From NCBI GenBank assembly GCA_964533785.1, contig CAZHNG010000001.1, forward strand, positions 28,629-92,628: a stretch of 64,000 nt of DNA. The letters run 5' to 3'. Below, piece by piece: positions 34,659-44,348 of the stretch. The DNA comes from JANQRV01 sp964533785 (lineage in GTDB: Bacteria > Bacteroidota > Bacteroidia > Chitinophagales > Saprospiraceae). The first letter of the stretch is position 1; every line of letters starts with the position of its first letter. The position numbers and the translations under genes were made by a program. The notes below the pieces were generated by a model, which saw only the letters and a program-made list of their open reading frames with translations, was not told the DNA's origin and did not search any database.

Positions 34659-36050
34659 CTAATAATGGCACTTCTGACATTCAAGACCGCCTATATCTTC
34701 CACAGTTACTTTGTCACGTTCACCATTACTTAGTTCTTCATGGTATCTTTCGTAAGCCTGATAGTATTCGTTATCACTGAATTGTACCTCCGTTTGACGG
34801 TGACAATTCACGCACCAACCCATCGATAGGGGTGAATACTGCTGTACAACTTCCATTTCTTCTACGGGACCGTGACAAGTCTGGCATTCTAATTGCCCGA
34901 CAGTAACGTGCTGCGCATGATTAAAATAAGCGTGATCTGGTAGATTGTGAATTCTAACCCACTCGATCGGTCCCTGGATCTTAGGCTTGGTTTCATTAGT
35001 CAAAGAAGTTTGGATACCTTCCCACTGATCTTCCATCAGTTCTTCGCCTTTCTGATCTAATTGACCATTTTCCTGGATATAATTATCAGCGATCCAGCTC
35101 TTGAAGATCTTTTCAATATCCGATTCACTTAGATCTTCATAATTCTCGATATATTCATCCGTATTCGGATTATAACCGATAGAAGCATAAATCTTAGAGA
35201 TTTCTGCCGTACCGTACTGAGATCCTACTTTGATCGCGCTGTGGCAATTCATACAGGTATTAGCTGCCGGTATAACAGAGTGTTTACTGCGGCGAGCACC
35301 ATCGTGACAATATTGGCAATCGATTTGATTCAGACCGGCATGTGTAACGTGAGAGAATTTAATCGGTTGCTCTGGCTGATAGCCTTGCTGACGTCCTAGC
35401 GAAATGGCGTTGTTTACCGTAGTGTATCCGCCTAGCACCACCAACGCAAAAATGACAAAACCGATCACCCCTCTACTGGTCAATATCTCGACTAAAGTTT
35501 TACGGCGTGCCGGAGCAGTGCCCTCTTTTACCTGTGCCATGTAGTTAAGATTGGCAACGATGCGTGCCAAAACAATGGCTAAAAGAGCCAGGATAACAGT
35601 AAGAATGATAAAATATGGCGTATTGTCTCTTTCTTCGACTATCTGAGCCACTTGACCTTGCCCATTAGGGTCTGGTTTAGGATATTCTCCGATGTATACA
35701 CCGTCTATATAGGCCAAAATATTGGCAATTTCCTGATCAGTTAAATTGAGGAAACTGTTCATGACGGTAGGCTTCCACTCATCCCATAATTCGACCGCCC
35801 GGGGATGACCCTCGGCGATCATGGCCTGAGAATTCCTGATCCAGCGATACAGGTCTTCCTCGCTTTCCCAACGCTCTTGAACACCACCAAGTGCAGGCCC
35901 TGTTAGATTACTCTTCATATCTTTGGCGTGACAGGCACCACAGTAGTTGCGGAATAATACTTTACCCGCATCCAAATCAGCTTCTTGAGCCGATGCCAAG
36001 GAAACTGAAAGGAAAAAGAAAAAGCAGCTAGCAAAAATTCTGCGTATCAT
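34659..36050 (-). CDS. actA: Alternative Complex III subunit A (multiheme cytochrome c)
   Basis: A 463-residue exported cytochrome with signal IFASCFFFFLSVSLASAQ. It has six CxxCH heme sites: CGACH at 37-41, then CQYCH, CMNCH, CQTCH (about 389), CVNCH (about 413) and CQKCH at the extreme C-terminus. The first belongs to a separate N-terminal cytochrome domain (about 25-115), followed by a helix (YFIILTVILALLAIVLARIV), a second helix, and a class III-type pentaheme domain. The extra N-terminal heme distinguishes it from a plain pentaheme ActA. First gene of the respiratory operon; a promoter candidate lies about 60 bp upstream. Confidence 0.95.
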   Translation of the reverse strand: MIRRIFASCFFFFLSVSLASAQEADLDAGKVLFRNYCGACHAKDMKSNLTGPALGGVQERWESEEDLYRWIRNSQAMIAEGHPRAVELWDEWKPTVMNSFLNLTDQEIANILAYIDGVYIGEYPKPDPNGQGQVAQIVEERDNTPYFIILTVILALLAIVLARIVANLNYMAQVKEGTAPARRKTLVEILTSRGVIGFVIFALVVLGGYTTVNNAISLGRQQGYQPEQPIKFSHVTHAGLNQIDCQYCHDGARRSKHSVIPAANTCMNCHSAIKVGSQYGTAEISKIYASIGYNPNTDEYIENYEDLSESDIEKIFKSWIADNYIQENGQLDQKGEELMEDQWEGIQTSLTNETKPKIQGPIEWVRIHNLPDHAYFNHAQHVTVGQLECQTCHGPVEEMEVVQQYSPLSMGWCVNCHRQTEVQFSDNEYYQAYERYHEELSNGERDKVTVEDIGGLECQKCHY

Positions 36051-36108
36051 TGATTGAACTTTTTTTTACTTGAACTACATTAAATAATTGCAATTCTTAC
36101 AATTGCTG

Positions 36109-36139
36109 CAAATATAGTTCACCGTTTATTCTCTGACAA
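36109..36139 (-). promoter_or_regulatory. promoter candidate for the act-cox operon
   Basis: TATATTTG (36109-36116, minus strand) is a full match to the Bacteroidota -7 consensus TAnnTTTG. TTG at 36137-36139 lies 20 bp upstream, the expected -33 spacing. It is about 60 bp before the actA start. Confidence 0.55.
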
Positions 36140-36224
36140 TATTAAGACAATGCATAAAGTTATTTAGATTCCTTCTAAATAGGGCGCATAACCCATTCTG
36201 CACGAACTTATAAATAACAACTTT

Positions 36225-36242
36225 GTCTAATCTATATTAGAC
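36225..36242 (-). terminator. short hairpin at the end of thyA
   Basis: GTCTAAT and ATTAGAC form a 7-bp stem with a 4-nt loop that overlaps the thyA stop codon; AAAGTTGTTATTT follows on the minus strand. Small and AT-rich, so a weak terminator at best. Confidence 0.3.
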
Positions 36243-37031
36243 TGATACTTTTGCTTTGATCGGAGGATGAGGGTTATATCCTTCTATAACGAAATCCTCA
36301 TACTTAAAATCAAAAATATTCTTTCTTTCGGGATTCAATTTTAAAGTTGGTAACGTTCTTGGGGTACGACTCAACTGTAACCTTGCTTGCTCAACGTGAT
36401 TTTTATACAGATGCACATCGCCGAAAGTATGTATAAAATCACCAACTTCCAGGTCACATACCTGTGCGATCATGTGCGTCAGCATTGCATAAGAGGCCAT
36501 ATTAAAAGGTACCCCCAGAAAAACATCAGCAGAACGCTGATACAGCTGACAAGACAGTTTCCCGTTGACAACGTAAAACTGAAATAGAGCGTGGCAAGGA
36601 GTAAGTGCCATTTCTTCTAATTCACCAACATTCCAGGCATTCACCATAATCCTTCTGGAATTCGGGTTACGCTTTATCGTTTCTATTGCATTTGTGATCT
36701 GATTTACGGTTGTACCATCTTTCCTCTCCCATCTTACCCATTGTTTTCCGTAGATAGGCCCCAGATCGCCGTTTTCATCCGCCCATTCATTCCAAATGCG
36801 CACGCCGTTTTCCTGCAGGTATTTCACATTGGTGTCCCCGTTCAAGAACCACAAGAGCTCATAAATAATGGATTTCGTATGCAATTTCTTGGTAGTGAGC
36901 AAGGGAAATCCTTTCGACAGATCAAACCGCAATTGGTAACCAAATACGCTGTAGGTTCCGGTTCCCGTACGATCATCCTTTTCAACACCGTTATCCAGGA
37001 TAAACTGGAGAAGATCTAAATACTGCCGCAT
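36237..37031 (-). CDS. thyA: thymidylate synthase
   Basis: A 264-residue ThyA, the same length as the E. coli enzyme. It methylates dUMP to dTMP with methylene-tetrahydrofolate. Conserved parts: [36 protein letters not shown], the catalytic Cys in [47 protein letters not shown] and GDVHLYKNH. The start MRQYLDLL matches other ThyA N-termini; six codons of upstream frame were discarded. It lies upstream of actA on the same strand, with 186 bp between, but the operon has its own promoter candidate. Confidence 0.97.
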   Translation of the reverse strand: MRQYLDLLQFILDNGVEKDDRTGTGTYSVFGYQLRFDLSKGFPLLTTKKLHTKSIIYELLWFLNGDTNVKYLQENGVRIWNEWADENGDLGPIYGKQWVRWERKDGTTVNQITNAIETIKRNPNSRRIMVNAWNVGELEEMALTPCHALFQFYVVNGKLSCQLYQRSADVFLGVPFNMASYAMLTHMIAQVCDLEVGDFIHTFGDVHLYKNHVEQARLQLSRTPRTLPTLKLNPERKNIFDFKYEDFVIEGYNPHPPIKAKVSV

Positions 37032-37362
37032 GAAAAAATTTTCGGGCAAAGATATAAGATCGAGTTGATTTTTCAGGCTTTTATTTGAAAAGCCTCCCTT
37101 CTACCCTCTTCGAATGTGGAAAACCCAATCCAAATTATGGAAAACCTAAAGGAAAGGTTATTTTTTTGCCGTAATTCAATACTCGAGTTCTTGAAGTTCG
37201 AAGGTAGCTATAAACCGCTCTAAAATCTTGTAATTTTTTATACGCAGTGTTTTAATCATCAATTTGTAAAATTTGTATTTTCAAATTTAAGCAATCTATT
37301 TCATTTCAACCTTCTAAATGAAGCTTTGTTATGCAACTAAATTAAGAAAATATCACCAAAAC
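37032..37362. promoter_or_regulatory. divergent intergenic region thyA/ubiD-like
   Basis: This 331-bp AT-rich stretch lies between two divergent starts and must hold both promoters. TTGTAAAATTTG near 37265 resembles a -7 region for the rightward gene but has one extra base against TAnnTTTG. No operator or RNA element is recognised. Confidence 0.35.
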
Positions 37363-39195
37363 ATGGCATACCGAAGTCTTGCTCACTGTGTCCGGGACTT
37401 AGAAAAACACGGACGGCTACTACGCATAAAATCCGAAGTAGATCCCGACCTTGAAATGGCGGAAATCCACCGCCGTATCTTCGAAGCCAAAGGACCAGCC
37501 ATTCTTTTTGAAAACGTCAAAGGCAGCCCTTTCCGGGCTTTATCCAACCTGTACGGCACTTTCGAACGAACGGAATTTCTTTTTCGCCATACGATCAAAC
37601 AGGTACAAAAGGTCATAGAACTCAAGGCTGATCCCGCCCATTTTTTCAAAAACCCTCTGCGGTATTGGAACGCACCAATAACAGCTATCAAAGCCTTGCC
37701 TGCCAGAAGTCTATTCAATGCTCCTATTCTTTACGGCCAAACCACCATCGATCAACTTCCCCTGGTGAAATCCTGGCCAATGGACGGCGGTGCTTTCGTG
37801 ACCCTGCCGCAAGTCTTTACCTTGCCTCCCGAAAGTCAGAAGATCATGCAATCCAACATTGGCATGTACCGCATTCAACTGACGGGCAACGAATATGTAT
37901 TGAACAAAGAAGTCGGTATGCACTACCAGATCCACCGGGGTATTGGCGTGCACCACACCCAATATAATAATAGCGATGAGCCTTTCCGTTGCTCTATTTT
38001 CATCGGTGGGCTGCCTTCCCATGCTTTTGCGGCCATTATGCCTATGCCGGAGGGTTTATCGGAGCTTACCTTTGCGGGAATGCTGGGCGGGCGTCGTTTT
38101 CGTTACACTAAAAAAGGCGGATATTACCTTTCTTCCGATGCCGATTTTGTGATCACCGGTATTATCCGCAAGCAGGAGAAAAAACCGGAAGGCCCCTTCG
38201 GTGATCACCTCGGCTACTACAGCCTGGAACACGACTTTCCAGTGATGGAAGTTGACAAAGTATACCACCGCCAAGATGCCATCTGGCACTTTAGCGTAGT
38301 GGGCAGGCCGCCGCAAGAAGACTCCAGCTTTGGTTACCTCATCCACCAATTGGTCAAACTGCTGACTCCCCAGGAGTTTCCGGGTATTCGCCAGATCAAT
38401 GCGGTCGATGCAGCCGGCGTACATCCGCTATTATTGGCCATTGGCAGCGAACGCTATATGCCTTTCCGCGATCAACAGGCACCGGAAGAAATATTGACGC
38501 AAGCCAACCGGATCATCGGTTCGGGGCAAACTTCACTGGCTAAATTCCTGGTTATCGCCAATGAAAGCGATAATCCACAGCTTTCTACCCATGATATTCC
38601 CGGCTTTTTCCAACACGTACTGGAGCGCATTGATCTGACGAGAGACCTCCATTTTCAAACCAAAACGACTATCGATACCCTCGACTATTCGGGCACGGGA
38701 TGGAACGCCGGATCCAAGGTCATTATCGCAGCAGCAGGGCCGCCGATCCGCCAATTGACCACTACCCTACCCCGGGACTTTACATTGCCGGACGGTTTTT
38801 CCGATCCCGTATTTGTCATGCCTGGTGTTTTGGCGGTCAGGGGGCCCAAGTTTTCGGGTAATGAATCCTACCAGGATGCAAAGACTTTGAGTGTTTGGCT
38901 CGAACGATATGACTTGGAAAGTATCCCTTTAGTTCTGCTTGTAGATGAGAGTCAATTTACCGCTGCTCACATCAATAATTTTGTTTGGGTGACCTTCACG
39001 CGGGCCAATCCTTCACATGATCTTCACGGAGTGAAGCCGTTCGTAGAGCATAAGCATTGGGGATGCCGCAGCGCTTTGATCATCGACGCGCGGATAAAGC
39101 CGCACCATGCTCCTGTACTGGAGACCAATCCGGAGACCGTAAAAAAAGTGGATCGACTGTTCGCTAAAGGTGGAGAATTATACGGAGCGGTTTAG
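37363..39195 (+). CDS. UbiD family decarboxylase
   Basis: A 610-residue prenylated-FMN-dependent decarboxylase of the UbiD family. The start MAYRSLAHCVRDLEKHGRLL aligns with the usual UbiD N-terminus; 15 upstream in-frame codons were dropped. Landmarks: YQIHRGIGVHHTQY, RCSIFIGGLPSHAFAAIMP, EGPFGDHLGYYSLEHDFP (prFMN/metal loop with acidic residues) and VGRPPQEDSSFGYLIHQLV. The length (~610) and the long C-terminal domain fit the menaquinone-linked subgroup rather than the ~490-residue E. coli UbiD. A menaquinone role is attractive, since ACIII in the neighbouring operon oxidises menaquinol. No UbiX partner is seen. Confidence 0.88.
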   Translation: MAYRSLAHCVRDLEKHGRLLRIKSEVDPDLEMAEIHRRIFEAKGPAILFENVKGSPFRALSNLYGTFERTEFLFRHTIKQVQKVIELKADPAHFFKNPLRYWNAPITAIKALPARSLFNAPILYGQTTIDQLPLVKSWPMDGGAFVTLPQVFTLPPESQKIMQSNIGMYRIQLTGNEYVLNKEVGMHYQIHRGIGVHHTQYNNSDEPFRCSIFIGGLPSHAFAAIMPMPEGLSELTFAGMLGGRRFRYTKKGGYYLSSDADFVITGIIRKQEKKPEGPFGDHLGYYSLEHDFPVMEVDKVYHRQDAIWHFSVVGRPPQEDSSFGYLIHQLVKLLTPQEFPGIRQINAVDAAGVHPLLLAIGSERYMPFRDQQAPEEILTQANRIIGSGQTSLAKFLVIANESDNPQLSTHDIPGFFQHVLERIDLTRDLHFQTKTTIDTLDYSGTGWNAGSKVIIAAAGPPIRQLTTTLPRDFTLPDGFSDPVFVMPGVLAVRGPKFSGNESYQDAKTLSVWLERYDLESIPLVLLVDESQFTAAHINNFVWVTFTRANPSHDLHGVKPFVEHKHWGCRSALIIDARIKPHHAPVLETNPETVKKVDRLFAKGGELYGAV

Positions 39196-40197
39196 ATGTG
39201 GTAACAGCATCCTGATTTGGTAAGAGTCCCTGGCTACTTTGATACGGCTGAAGAAATACGTCATCACAGATTCAAAATAATATTACCTCTGAGGTATTTA
39301 GGATTACTTTGTCATCTTAAAACGAAGGAAATTTTTGAGTCGATCTCTTTAGTAAGAGATTAGATAAGAGATATTGTGCTTTATACATTGGATATTTAAA
39401 GGGAGGCTTAAATGGATATTGCTGTATTCTAATTGCGGATTTAAAAGGAGAGCATTTAATCAAAGGCGAAATTGAATTGTGGATGGCGTAATCAAAAATT
39501 TGAGATAAAAAGAACGCTGATACGAATAGTTTGTGACCAACCTAATCCAACGAAAATGATAAATAATGCTCTTATAAAAGACGGTTAATAGTCAGAAAAC
39601 TGGCTAAGCTACCTCAGAAACTTGTAAATACCTGATCATTAGGTTAAATTAGTGTTGTAAAAAAGTAGGAAAATGCCCATTTCTATTGTCGGAAGAGGAA
39701 CTTTAAGAGGCAGCAAAAGGAGATCAACTTCCTCACTTCAATTCCGGTACTTTTCATAAGGATGACAAAAAATTACGTGATCACCATTATTGGAAGAAAA
39801 AATGATTCAAGTAACTCATAACAATGTTGTCGATATTAATGGGATGGTTTCTTCAATTGATCTATCTGAAAAAGAAATAATCTCATTAAATGAATTTGAA
39901 AAAATCGGCTTTGTGGCAAGAGTCATATTATGCTTTTTCAGTTTTGTCCTGTAGTTAGCTATTTTCAAAAAATCAATAAACTTTTCATCCCCTTTTGTAT
40001 TTACAAATTAGACTTGTTCGACCAGTGTAATCAAATTGAAAAAAAGAGGAATTTTTTTTAGATTTTTTCAAATTTTGAGGCCGCATAGCATCGCTACACA
40101 ACGAGGAATTTGAGAGAATATAAATAAAAAGGGTCTTTTATGCTTTTGAGGGCACCTGCCGAACAAATCTATTAATTCTATCACAAAAATTCAATCG
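39196..40197. other. 1-kb gene-poor region with decayed coding remnants
   Basis: AT-rich, with no intact gene longer than 50 codons. The only protein-like stretches lie at 39665-39954 and are listed separately. TAGACTTGTTCG at 40011-40022 repeats a string also present at 14149. The last ~60 bp form the leader of the DUF6263-like gene. I see no RNA gene or mobile element. Confidence 0.5.
39665..39954 (+). pseudogene. fragmentary small ORFs, possible gene remnant
   Basis: One frame reads CPFLLSEEEL, then a stop, then EAAKGDQLPHFNSGTFHKDD and LRDHHYWKKK before a second stop at 39803-39805. An overlapping ATG at 39802 opens a 50-codon ORF (MIQVTHNNVVDINGMVSSID ... FFSFVL). The composition looks protein-like despite the interruptions, so a disrupted gene is possible. 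No family recognised. Confidence 0.3.
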
Positions 40198-41022
40198 ATG
40201 AAATTACGCCTTTTAATTCTTGCTTTGGCATTCGGTTTTACGATCAATGCAATGGCACAAAAAAAAGTAAATTTAAAATTTCAACCTCCGGCCGGTACTT
40301 CCATTGATTATTCTTTGAACATGAATATGGAAACGACAACAATGGGAATGACCATGCCCATGGAAATGGCCATGAAAATGGAAACCAATGTGGACCAATC
40401 ATCCGCAGAAGAAGTAGCGGTGGTGTCCAAGATCGCAGCCGTAAAAATGGCAATGGACGTTATGGGACAGAAAATGGGGTATGATTCGAGCATGCCAGAT
40501 TCGACCAACGCAGAAAGTCAACAATTGGCAGCCGTTTTGGGTAATATGATCGGCAAGTCATTCACTTCTTTTTTTACCCCCAATGGAAAAGTCAGTAAAG
40601 TGGAAGGTATGGATGATTTGGTGCCCGCCGGCAGCAATATGGATCTGTCTCAAACTACCCAGCAGTCATTTGCATTCTTTCCGGATTATCCGGTAGCCGT
40701 TGGTGATTCCTGGCAAAGTCAGGATACCAGTGCAAACAACGGTATTTCCATGCTACTGAAGCACAATTGGAAACTCGCTGCTCTTGAAAACGGCAAAGCC
40801 ACCATTAACGTAGAAACAGATATCGAGGCTCTCGGCAACAATGTTGTACAGATATCAAAATTAGAAGGTAAACAGAATGGTTCGCTAATCGTTGAAGCGG
40901 ATACCGGCATTACCTTAAAAACCGACATGGTTCAGGATATTAAAATGGAAATGAACGCCGGTGGTCAAACCTCTGAAGTAGCGGTTAAATCGAAAATTGT
41001 GATGACGGGGGATAAGAAGTAA
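40198..41022 (+). CDS. DUF6263-like secreted protein
   Basis: A 274-residue exported protein with signal LILALAFGFTINAMAQ. It is mainly beta-strand; the segment FAFFPDYPVAVGDSWQS and the C-terminal repeated strands (TINVETDIEALGNNV, LKTDMVQDIKMEMN) fit the DUF6263 family of unknown function. A stretch at about residues 41-62 has ten methionines (NMNMETTTMGMTMPMEMAMK); such MxxM-type runs bind Cu(I) in some periplasmic proteins, but family members also tend to be Met-rich there. It stands alone and converges on the VPS10-like gene. Confidence 0.65.
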   Translation: MKLRLLILALAFGFTINAMAQKKVNLKFQPPAGTSIDYSLNMNMETTTMGMTMPMEMAMKMETNVDQSSAEEVAVVSKIAAVKMAMDVMGQKMGYDSSMPDSTNAESQQLAAVLGNMIGKSFTSFFTPNGKVSKVEGMDDLVPAGSNMDLSQTTQQSFAFFPDYPVAVGDSWQSQDTSANNGISMLLKHNWKLAALENGKATINVETDIEALGNNVVQISKLEGKQNGSLIVEADTGITLKTDMVQDIKMEMNAGGQTSEVAVKSKIVMTGDKK

Positions 41023-41026
41023 GACT

Positions 41027-41083
41027 AAGGCTAAGGTTGAGGCCGGGCATCAGCACCAATTGTTTTTCCTCAACCTTAACCTT
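41027..41083. terminator. bidirectional hairpin terminator
   Basis: Arms AAGGCTAAGGTTGAGG (41027-41042) and CCTCAACCTTAACCTT (41068-41083) pair over 16 positions with one G-T. The loop contains TTTTT. It lies between convergent genes. Confidence 0.55.
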
Positions 41084-41092
41084 GCTTCCTGT

Positions 41093-43990
41093 TTATTCTA
41101 CCTCCAACTCCGTCTCACTATCCTCTCCATCTTTAGTAACAGTTACGGTATATTTTCCCTTGTACAAATAAACCTTACCATTATCCGCCTGCTCAATAGC
41201 AATTGGCTTTTCGTCTTTCTTGCGCTTCTCATTTAATGCCTTATTGTACTCCTCCAAAGCAGTGGATTGAATGGCTAGATCATAGGCGAGATAGTTGAGC
41301 CCTTCCACCAATTCCTTTTCAAAAGATTGCAGCAAAAGATCCTTGTGTCTTATCTCTATTTTTGCTTTTCCCGCTGCATTGGAATAAACGGGTATTTTTA
41401 TTTCCGGAGTGTTTACTTCCGACCAACTGGCCCGGCTGTTTCCCCAGCTCGACCGGTATCTGAGCGAAGCAGGCTGAAAAGCGTGAATAGTTTCCGCCAA
41501 CAAGGGGGCTTTAAGCTGTTGTAATTCTTCAGCATTACCCTTATAGATCGAACGACCATGTGTACCAACGAGTATATCCCCTGTACTAGGATGAATGACT
41601 ACATCGTGAACGGGGACTGCGGGAAGCCCGTTATTCATTAACATAAGCGTTTTTCCACCATCCAATGAAACATACAGGCCATGATCGGTTCCAATGTATA
41701 AAAGGTTTTCATTTTCGGGGTCTTCCTTTATCACATTTACCGGTTCTGCCGGTAGATCCCCCGCGATGGGTTGCCAAGTGTTACCGTGGTTCTCCGATAC
41801 AAAAACGTAGGGATTAAAATCATCATCACGGTAACCATTTAAGACAACGTACACTTTCTCTTTTTGATGAGCGGAGGCGATAATGCGGCTCACCCACTTT
41901 CCTTGCGGCAGCCCCTTGCTGATGTTTTGCCAGGTCACCCCGCCGTCTTTAGAAACGTGAACCAAACCATCATCAGAACCAACGTATAGCAATCCAAACT
42001 GCAATGGAGACTCGTGGATCGTCGTCAAAGTAGAAAAAGCAACATCTCCTTTTCTACCTCCCGTAGTAAGGTCACCGGATATTTCTGCAAAATTATCGCC
42101 CTGATCGAAGGATCGATGTACTTTGTTGGATCCCATGTACAGGATATCCTGATTATGAACGGAAAGGTGAATGGGCGTTTGCCAGTTCCAACGCAGAGGA
42201 CGCTCACCAAGCTCGTGCTTGGGGGTAATATATGTTCGCTTACCGCTGGCTTTGTTGATCCTGAAATAATTGCCAAATTGAAACCCGGTATAAACGGTTT
42301 GATTATCGCGCGTATCGGTCGCTACCTGCATACCATCGCCCCCCATTAACCGTTTCCAGGGATAATCCCCTGATCCGTGCCAGCTGGTGCTGCCCGCCTC
42401 GTAGGGATTCGGACCTTCCCAAACGCCATTATCCTGCAGCCCCCCGTAAATATGATAGGGTTCGGCATGATCAACCGCAATGTAGTAAAACTGCCCAACG
42501 GCAGGAGTATTGCATTTGTTCCAATGCTCACCGTCATCGTAGGAGATATTGATCCCGCCATCGTTCCCCAGGATGAGGTGGCCCGGGCGTTCCGGATTGA
42601 TCCAAAGCGCATGATGGTCTGCGTGGACATTATCACCATTGATGGACTTGAACGTTTTTCCGCCGTCATCAGAGCGGATGACCGGTACTCCAAGACAATA
42701 GATCTTGTCAGGATCATGGGGAGAAACCCTGATCTGTCCAAAATAATATCCGTAAGAATTGTATACGGCATCAATATAGTCTACATTTGTTTTAGACCAG
42801 CTTTTCCCACCATCTTCCGAACGGTATACTTCCAAACCAATGACGGGCGTATCAAATAACAGGGAGTTGGCGTCTTCCACGTATTCAACCAGGGCCAAAG
42901 GTGTTATTTCCTCTTGCTCAACCATTTCAATTACTTTATCGACGTCGTATTCCCTGGGAAAACCATTGTTAGATAAGTACTCCTTGACCAGGTATTTTTC
43001 GAGGTCAAGAAAAGCTGCTTTTGACATGCCGCGCAGCTCATTTTTGGTCAGTACATCTTCTTCCGGTTCTTCTTCTGGTCGGCGGAAGTAGTTATCCAAG
43101 GAGGCATATAAGATCGTTTTACCATTTGCTTTGTGAATATCCAGGCCGATCCGGCCAACACCTTCACCCGTTGGAAACCCACCGTCATAGGTGGTTAGTA
43201 ACGCCCATTCTTCACCACCATCGCTACTTTTGTAGATCCCGGAACCTTTGCCCGATTCTACGAAATTCCAGGCTTTTCGCTCACGATGCCAGGTTGCGGC
43301 GTATAGTTCCCCGGGATTCTCGGGATCGATGATCAAATCAACAGCTCCGGAATTTTCGTCAACGAAGAGGGTTTGCCGCCAGGTCTTACCACCATCGGTT
43401 GTTTTGTAGATGCCTCTCTCCCGGTTGGGGGTATATAAATGACCAAGGACAGCTACCCATGCCGTGTTCGGGTCAGAAGGATGCAATACGATACGACCGA
43501 TGTGATGACTTTCCTCCAAACCCAGATGCTGCCAGGTTTTGCCGCCGTCGGTACTTTTGAACATCCCCGTTCCTGCGTAGGAGGAACGGCTGGAGTTCAC
43601 CTCACCACTCCCCAGCCAAATGGTATTGTTTGACCAATCGACCGCAATATCACCGATTGTCATGACCATTTCGTGCTCGAATAATGGTGTAAAAGACATC
43701 CCGTTGTTAGTGGTTTTCCATAACCCTCCCGAAGCGTAGGCGACGTAAAAATGGGTCGGATCATCAGGGGAAACCTCAACATCAGCTACCCGGCCGCTGA
43801 ACACTGTCGGCCCTACGGATTCGAAACGGATTGCATTAACGATCGAGCCGGCTTCAAGCGCTTTTCTTTGTTGAAAACTTTCGATGCGTTGTTCGGCAGG
43901 GGTGGAGGTATTAGTGGTTTGTGCATTGACGGGGTGATTGTAAATCATCACGAAGGCCAATGCACCAAGTATTATATCTCGGAATTTCAT
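41093..43990 (-). CDS. VPS10/sortilin-like BNR-repeat protein
   Basis: A 965-residue exported protein (signal ending VMIYNHPVNAQ) built from Asp-box propeller repeats. About ten copies of the S-x-D-x-G-x-x-W/F motif can be seen: KSTDGGKTW, KTTDGGKTW, KSSDGGEEW, RSEDGGKSW, RSDDGGKTF, SYDDGEHW, RSFDQGDNF, VSKDGGVTW, VSENHGNTW and VSLDGGKTL. Such proteins are annotated as glycosyl hydrolase, sortilin or photosystem-stability-factor-like; catalytic residues of a sialidase are not evident. The last ~130 residues form a beta domain (IKIPVYSNAAGKAKIEIR ... YTVTVTKDGE). No T9SS tail is seen. Role unknown; peptide or glycan binding is plausible. Confidence 0.82.
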   Translation of the reverse strand: MKFRDIILGALAFVMIYNHPVNAQTTNTSTPAEQRIESFQQRKALEAGSIVNAIRFESVGPTVFSGRVADVEVSPDDPTHFYVAYASGGLWKTTNNGMSFTPLFEHEMVMTIGDIAVDWSNNTIWLGSGEVNSSRSSYAGTGMFKSTDGGKTWQHLGLEESHHIGRIVLHPSDPNTAWVAVLGHLYTPNRERGIYKTTDGGKTWRQTLFVDENSGAVDLIIDPENPGELYAATWHRERKAWNFVESGKGSGIYKSSDGGEEWALLTTYDGGFPTGEGVGRIGLDIHKANGKTILYASLDNYFRRPEEEPEEDVLTKNELRGMSKAAFLDLEKYLVKEYLSNNGFPREYDVDKVIEMVEQEEITPLALVEYVEDANSLLFDTPVIGLEVYRSEDGGKSWSKTNVDYIDAVYNSYGYYFGQIRVSPHDPDKIYCLGVPVIRSDDGGKTFKSINGDNVHADHHALWINPERPGHLILGNDGGINISYDDGEHWNKCNTPAVGQFYYIAVDHAEPYHIYGGLQDNGVWEGPNPYEAGSTSWHGSGDYPWKRLMGGDGMQVATDTRDNQTVYTGFQFGNYFRINKASGKRTYITPKHELGERPLRWNWQTPIHLSVHNQDILYMGSNKVHRSFDQGDNFAEISGDLTTGGRKGDVAFSTLTTIHESPLQFGLLYVGSDDGLVHVSKDGGVTWQNISKGLPQGKWVSRIIASAHQKEKVYVVLNGYRDDDFNPYVFVSENHGNTWQPIAGDLPAEPVNVIKEDPENENLLYIGTDHGLYVSLDGGKTLMLMNNGLPAVPVHDVVIHPSTGDILVGTHGRSIYKGNAEELQQLKAPLLAETIHAFQPASLRYRSSWGNSRASWSEVNTPEIKIPVYSNAAGKAKIEIRHKDLLLQSFEKELVEGLNYLAYDLAIQSTALEEYNKALNEKRKKDEKPIAIEQADNGKVYLYKGKYTVTVTKDGEDSETELEVE

Positions 43991-44093
43991 AGTAATGGTA
44001 CCATTTTATTTTTGACAATAATTGCCCAAAATAAAAATAAGCAACAGGTTCACCAACCTAAGTGATGATAAAACAATAAATCCAGCACTAAAT

Positions 44094-44236
44094 GAGATAC
44101 CAGATACCAGATGTATTGACCTCTGTACTTGGGGCAACTTCAATCACCACTATGAATGCGAAGTTCTTCTTAGCGTTTCTTCAGCGGTGGGTAAAAAACT
44201 TTGGCCCTAAGTTTACACGGCAATATGGCTAGTGCC
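44094..44236. repeat. dispersed repeat copy (reverse orientation)
   Basis: GAGATACCAGATACCAGATG leads into TATTGACCTC, ACTTGGGGCAACTTCAATC and a worn palindromic core CACCACTATGAATGCGAAG ... CTTAGCGTTTCTTCAGCGG, the reverse complement of the 924-1440 and 63770 copies. The rest of the 358-bp gap up to 44348 has no gene; CTTGTCCATCTGCTCACTT near 44306 resembles sequence at 16515. Confidence 0.65.
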
Positions 44237-44348
44237 TCGGGCACCAGATGCAAGACTGTGTGAGCTAATAGCAATCGTCAGAACGATAATGCATCAACTA
44301 TTCTTGTCCATCTGCTCACTTAAAATGTTATGTCAACAGTCCAATGAA

